From Cytophagaceae bacterium (lineage in GTDB: Bacteria > Bacteroidota > Bacteroidia > Cytophagales > Spirosomataceae), in NCBI GenBank assembly GCA_947460975.1, contig CANHGO010000003.1, positions 112,517-176,516 of the forward strand: a DNA stretch of 64,000 nucleotides, written 5' to 3'. A program made the translations under genes and the position numbers. How positions within the stretch are numbered: position 1 is the first letter of the stretch; each line of letters opens with the position of its first letter. The notes below the pieces were generated by a model. That model did not search any database, was not told where the DNA came from, and saw only the letters and a list, made by a program, of their open reading frames with translations. Below are positions 59,731 to 64,000 of the stretch, piece by piece.

Positions 59731-60963
59731 TTATTTTCGCTTTCTTCTCGCTTTTTTTGACTCGGCTAATAGCTTTTTAGCCTCAGTATGTTGGGACGAT
59801 TTCCGATCCGCTTTATCTAATACTTCTTTGCAATAATCAACGGCCTGGTCGTAATTTGATTCTTGAAATGCGATTCTTGCTAAGCCTAAAACGGAAGCCC
59901 AATAATACCCGGAATCCATGGAATCCGTTTGCTTGGAGAATGAAAGGCACTCATTAAAATATTTTTTTGCGTCGATTGGATTTTTGAAAATGTACAGATA
60001 ATAATAACCCAAAATATAACTGGCATATCTACCTGAGGTAGCCTCATAGCCGATTTGATGTTGGTCTATTTTCAATAAAATATCTTTCGACAATTCCATG
60101 GCCTGATCTAATTTGCCAGTCATAAAAGCTGATCTCGCTAAATATCGATGGAAAAATGGATTATCAGGGAAGTTGGCATGCGTATATTTAGCCAAGTCAT
60201 AAGCTTTATCCGACATATTTTCCATCCCATAAATTTGAAGTAGAAAATAGCGCGCTTCTGTGCGTGTATAAAATGCTTGGTAGCTGACCTTTTCTAGTTG
60301 TTGAATGCCCATCAACTTATTTGCCTTTGGGAAAAGCCATAATACGGGTCTTAGAAGCGGAAAATTTTGTTTGATAAAATGATAGTAATAATTGTAAAGC
60401 CCATCGCCAAACATCAATTCCGGACTGAAATCTGCAAATTCCCTTGAATATTCTAAATACTTTAAAGCATTTTTTGCCGCTAATGTCGCCCGTGTCCAGT
60501 TTTTTCTTTCGGCATGAAGCCTGCCCTTAAAACCATAAGCAGCAGCCATAAAGAATGCCGCCTCAGGGTTTTCCGTTTCATCCCAAATTTTCTCCGCTTT
60601 TGCGATGCTCTTGTCCATGTATTCAACAAGACGATCATCAAAAACTTCATTTCCGGTGTTGGGAACAATCTTCCACCATTGCATTAAGCCTAGTAGAAAG
60701 TCAGGAAGTGGATGGTTAGGGTATTTGACTTTTAAATAATTAAATTCCCTTTCAGCTTCAGGAAATTTAAAGTTATACATTTGATTGATTGCTTGAGTAG
60801 CTTCAATCTGTACTTCAGAAGTCAAAAGCAACATTCCTTTGGAACGTTCTTTTTCCGCTTCTTCCGTCTTTTTCCACCATTGGCCTTGAGATGAGAAGGC
60901 CAATGGGAGAAAAAATAATATTAAAACTGCATGTCTAAGATGATATTTCAATTTCATCTCCAT
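59731..60963 (-). CDS. Tetratricopeptide-repeat protein, exported
   Basis: Signal peptide; NQMYNFKFPEAEREFNYLKVKYPNHPLPDFLLGLMQWWKI; C-terminal TPR-like helices. Start overlaps the 3' end of the RNase G gene by 29 nt. Confidence 0.75.
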   Translation of the reverse strand: MEMKLKYHLRHAVLILFFLPLAFSSQGQWWKKTEEAEKERSKGMLLLTSEVQIEATQAINQMYNFKFPEAEREFNYLKVKYPNHPLPDFLLGLMQWWKIVPNTGNEVFDDRLVEYMDKSIAKAEKIWDETENPEAAFFMAAAYGFKGRLHAERKNWTRATLAAKNALKYLEYSREFADFSPELMFGDGLYNYYYHFIKQNFPLLRPVLWLFPKANKLMGIQQLEKVSYQAFYTRTEARYFLLQIYGMENMSDKAYDLAKYTHANFPDNPFFHRYLARSAFMTGKLDQAMELSKDILLKIDQHQIGYEATSGRYASYILGYYYLYIFKNPIDAKKYFNECLSFSKQTDSMDSGYYWASVLGLARIAFQESNYDQAVDYCKEVLDKADRKSSQHTEAKKLLAESKKARRKRK

Positions 60964-62491
60964 TTTGGTTTAAGAATTTGAATTCCGTTATTCCAAATGA
61001 GGAGTCTTCTGTAATCGAAATCCAGGTTTTATATTTCATAAACCAAGACATACGAACAGAAGGAAAACCTTTGGTAAAATATGCGTGTAAAAATGGGTGT
61101 ACTAGCAAAGTGAGCTTCTTCTCATTTTGTTTGTAAACTAAATGTTCCACATGCTGCGCGATGGTATCTGAAACAGCAATACTGGCTGTAATCGTACCTG
61201 AACCGCCGCAACTAGGACAAGTTTCATGTGTGGCCACATTCATTTCCGGACGAACTCGCTGACGCGTAATTTGCATCAATCCAAATTTAGTCAAGGGCAG
61301 AATCGTGAATTTCGATCGGTCTGTTTTCATTTCATCACGCATGATGTCTTGAATCATTTTCCGGTTATCGGCTTTCTTCATGTCGATAAAATCAATCACG
61401 ATAATACCTCCCATGTCCCTTAAACGCAATTGGCGCGCAATTTCCTTCGCCGCCTCTCGATTGACACTCAAAGCCGTAGCTTCTTGGTCATCTTCAGCAT
61501 TTGACTTATTTCCTGAGTTTACATCGATGACGTGCAATGCCTCAGTGTGTTCGACGATTAAATATCCACCACCTGGCAAAGAAACAGATCTACCAAAAAG
61601 CATTTTCAATTGCTTCTCGATGCCTACTTGCTCAAATAATTTAATTTTGCCCGTATGAAGCTTCACGATTTTTTCCTTCTCAGGAGCCACCGTGTGCACA
61701 TATTCTTTGGCCTCATTATACAAATCAGGGTTATCTACGATGACATTGTCAAAGTCATTGTTTAATAAATCACGCAACATGGAAGTGGCCCGACTCATTT
61801 CGCCGATAATCCTGTCGGTAGATTTTGCTTCTGCTAATTTCTTAATCCCCTCTTCCCATTTAGAGATCGAGTCTTTTAAGTCGCGCTCCATTTCCTCAAT
61901 TGCCTTTCCCTCAGCTACGGTTCGTACAATTACGCCGTAATTTTTCGGTTTAACGGAAGACATTAATTTTTGAAGTCGGTTACGCTCAGAACGGGATGTA
62001 ATTTTTTTCGATATATTAACCCCATTTGCAAAGGGAACTAAAACCAAAAATCTTCCGGCAATGGAAATATCACAGGAAAGCCTTGGGCCTTTAGTCGAGA
62101 TAGGCTCCTTGATGACTTGAACTAAAATCTGTTGGCCCTTCGTTAAGGCCTTTTCGATTTTACCTAGCTTATCGATTTCCTCGTCTAGCTTATAATTTTC
62201 GATTCGGACATTTTTGCCTTTTTTAGTTAGGACATCCCGAGTGAATTTTTGAACGGTATTTAAGTTTGGGCCTAAGTCATGATAGTGCAGAAATGCATCT
62301 TTTTCATAGCCTATGTCTATAAATGCGGCATTTAGCCCTGAAACTAATTTTTTAACTGTGCCTAAATAGATATCTCCTACGGAGAATTTAGGCTCAGACT
62401 GTTCAATGTGGTATTCTACGATTCTTTTGTCATGCAAAAGAGCAATTCTATCGCCCGTGGGGGTAGAATTTATGATTAATTCATTGCTCAC
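60935..62491 (-). CDS. rng: Ribonuclease E/G family protein (GTG start proposed)
   Basis: VSNELIINSTPTGDRIALLHDKRIVEYHIEQSEPKFSVGDIYLGTVKKLVSGLNAAFIDIGYEKDAFLHYHDL; GGIIVIDFIDMKK; CPSCGGSG. The 23 listed upstream residues do not look like the family N-terminus, so I place the start at GTG 62491. Confidence 0.92.
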   Translation of the reverse strand: MSNELIINSTPTGDRIALLHDKRIVEYHIEQSEPKFSVGDIYLGTVKKLVSGLNAAFIDIGYEKDAFLHYHDLGPNLNTVQKFTRDVLTKKGKNVRIENYKLDEEIDKLGKIEKALTKGQQILVQVIKEPISTKGPRLSCDISIAGRFLVLVPFANGVNISKKITSRSERNRLQKLMSSVKPKNYGVIVRTVAEGKAIEEMERDLKDSISKWEEGIKKLAEAKSTDRIIGEMSRATSMLRDLLNNDFDNVIVDNPDLYNEAKEYVHTVAPEKEKIVKLHTGKIKLFEQVGIEKQLKMLFGRSVSLPGGGYLIVEHTEALHVIDVNSGNKSNAEDDQEATALSVNREAAKEIARQLRLRDMGGIIVIDFIDMKKADNRKMIQDIMRDEMKTDRSKFTILPLTKFGLMQITRQRVRPEMNVATHETCPSCGGSGTITASIAVSDTIAQHVEHLVYKQNEKKLTLLVHPFLHAYFTKGFPSVRMSWFMKYKTWISITEDSSFGITEFKFLNQNGDEIEISS

Positions 62492-62641
62492 AAGTTTATT
62501 TGAGAAGAATGTGTGGCAGAGCTGTAAGCCCTTTATAATATACAACAAATTTAACGCCAAAAGCAGGCTCTTTATCGGATGATAAAAGGCCTGTTCTTGC
62601 GCTACCTAATTACATTTCCAGTGGAAATTGTAATTAATACA

Positions 62642-62731
62642 CTACTTCTTCTTGTGACGATTTTTACGTAGACGTTTCTTTCTCTTGTGAGTTGAAATCT
62701 TATGACGTTTTCTTTTTTTTCCGCAAGGCAT
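62642..62731 (-). CDS. AURKAIP1/COX24-like small basic ribosomal-type protein (29 aa)
   Basis: Minus-strand translation MPCGKKRKRHKISTHKRKKRLRKNRHKKK*; absent from the ORF track, whose shortest entries are 60 aa. Confidence 0.85.
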   Translation of the reverse strand: MPCGKKRKRHKISTHKRKKRLRKNRHKKK

Positions 62732-62812
62732 ACCTTTTAGCGTTTAATGTTTAAATAATTTGTAAAGCTGATTTTCAACTTTATTTTTTTGTTCAGACAA
62801 ATTTTGTCTACA

Positions 62813-63664
62813 CTATTTTTGCAGCATTTCTGCCAGCAATTCTTTGGCGGCTTTTGTTTCTTCAGGGTTCTTGCTTTTCGCAACAACTTCTTTGAGAACT
62901 TTTTTAGCCTCTTCTTTTTTATCTAACTGTGCCAAACAAAAACCGAGATTTAATGCGGCTTTGTAATTGGTTGGATCCAGCTTCAATATCTGTGCAAATC
63001 TTTCTTGGCCTTTGCCAAATTGATTTGACTTGATCGACAGTATTCCTAAATTAAACAAAGCCGGAATGTACGTTGGCTCCTGTTCAATCACCTCCCTAAG
63101 CAGCGTAATGCCTTTCATAGGAGTGGGGGTGTCTACATAGGTCATGGCAAGATTTGTTTTAACCAACAGGTTATTTGGATCTTGCGTCAATGCTTTTTCA
63201 AAATAAAATCTTGCCTTTTCTCCCATCAAGCTAGCTTTTTTGGGGTTAATGGCGTAGGCTTGGGCTTCAAAATAAGCTTGGCCGGCTCTTAACACATAAT
63301 TGATTCCCGGATGTGAATCCGAAAACTGGCCTGCATAAATAGCCGCACTATCATATTTTGAAAACTCCATAAAAGCAAGCATCAATTTTTCTAATGCAAG
63401 GGATTGGCTTGCCTCAGTGGATGCAGTCTTTAAGGAAGATTTTAAAGTAGCAATCTGTTTTTGTTGGCCTGGGGTCAACGGTTCAGCATGCGTTTCTTCC
63501 GTTTTGGACGAATCTATTTCCGTATTTTTACCATTCGCGTCTCGATTGGCACCCCCATTCGCGGTGGATTCCGTTTTTGCACTTACATTCCCCTTCGGTA
63601 ATTGAGAAATTAGCGCTATTAACCCTAGTCCAATAAATAAAATAATTGCAAGCTTTTTATTCAT
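62813..63664 (-). CDS. Tetratricopeptide-repeat protein, membrane anchored
   Basis: N-terminal transmembrane segment; TPRs (ARFYFEKALTQDPNNLLVKTNLAMTYV; GQERFAQILKLDPTNYKAALNLGFCLAQLDKKEEAKKVLKEVV). Confidence 0.85.
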   Translation of the reverse strand: MNKKLAIILFIGLGLIALISQLPKGNVSAKTESTANGGANRDANGKNTEIDSSKTEETHAEPLTPGQQKQIATLKSSLKTASTEASQSLALEKLMLAFMEFSKYDSAAIYAGQFSDSHPGINYVLRAGQAYFEAQAYAINPKKASLMGEKARFYFEKALTQDPNNLLVKTNLAMTYVDTPTPMKGITLLREVIEQEPTYIPALFNLGILSIKSNQFGKGQERFAQILKLDPTNYKAALNLGFCLAQLDKKEEAKKVLKEVVAKSKNPEETKAAKELLAEMLQK

Positions 63665-63694
63665 TTTAGAAGACCTTAAAAAAGAATAATCTTT

Positions 63695-63988
63695 TTATTT
63701 AGCAGGGTCAGTGCTCGTTTTTATTTGTTCTACAAAGACCTTAGCTGGTTTAAAGCTAGGTACATAGTGCTCCTCAATCGTGATCGAAGTATTTTTTGAA
63801 ATATTTCGAGCAATTTTCTTAGCCCTTTTTTTATTGATAAAACTTCCAAACCCACGAACATAAATGTTTTCTTGGTTGGCCAAATTATCTTTTACTACTT
63901 GGAAGAAATTTTCTAACGTTTCAGAAACATCTTTTTTGTCAATCCCTGTTTTGCTGGAAATCTCAGCAATTACATCTGCCTTAGTCAC
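63695..63988 (-). CDS. HU/IHF-family DNA-binding protein
   Basis: MTKADVIAEISSKTGIDKKDVSETLENFFQVVKDNLANQENIYVRGFGSFINKKRAKKIARNISKNTSITIEEHYVPSFKPAKVF. Confidence 0.95.
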   Translation of the reverse strand: MTKADVIAEISSKTGIDKKDVSETLENFFQVVKDNLANQENIYVRGFGSFINKKRAKKIARNISKNTSITIEEHYVPSFKPAKVFVEQIKTSTDPAK

Positions 63989-64000
63989 GGTAATTAATGC

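Overview
This 64 kb window looks like a chromosomal segment from a Bacteroidota bacterium, probably Cytophagales. The evidence is the gene families, promoters resembling TTTG/TAnnTTTG, and the lack of obvious Shine-Dalgarno sequences; the lineage call is inference. Most of it is housekeeping: recF, pdhA, uvrB, mazG, galM, rpsA, a TetR/TolC/MFP/RND efflux operon, ggt, nagA, a his cluster (hisH-hisA-hisF-hisIE), gpmI, eno with an FtsB-like gene, rsmG, a PiT transporter, RNase G and HU. The accessory part is about 1.3-17.8 kb. It holds a putative glycosidase, two Cys-type sulfatases, and a tight minus-strand run: MHS-type MFS transporter, DUF1501 protein, DUF1549/DUF1553 cytochrome-type protein, NHL-like beta-propeller, membrane cytochrome with LRR-like C-terminus, sulfatase. 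These families are best known from Planctomycetes and Verrucomicrobia. The run is flanked by a severely truncated LacI-type regulator and a GMC dehydrogenase/Tat-subunit pair. It is my best candidate for an under-described system. I also found a 29-codon ribosomal-type CDS (AURKAIP1/COX24-like) absent from the ORF track, a 33-bp near-perfect palindrome upstream of ggt, and several unusual domain fusions. I saw no rRNA, tRNA, CRISPR array, phage or transposase. All family names come from reading motifs by eye; no searches were run.
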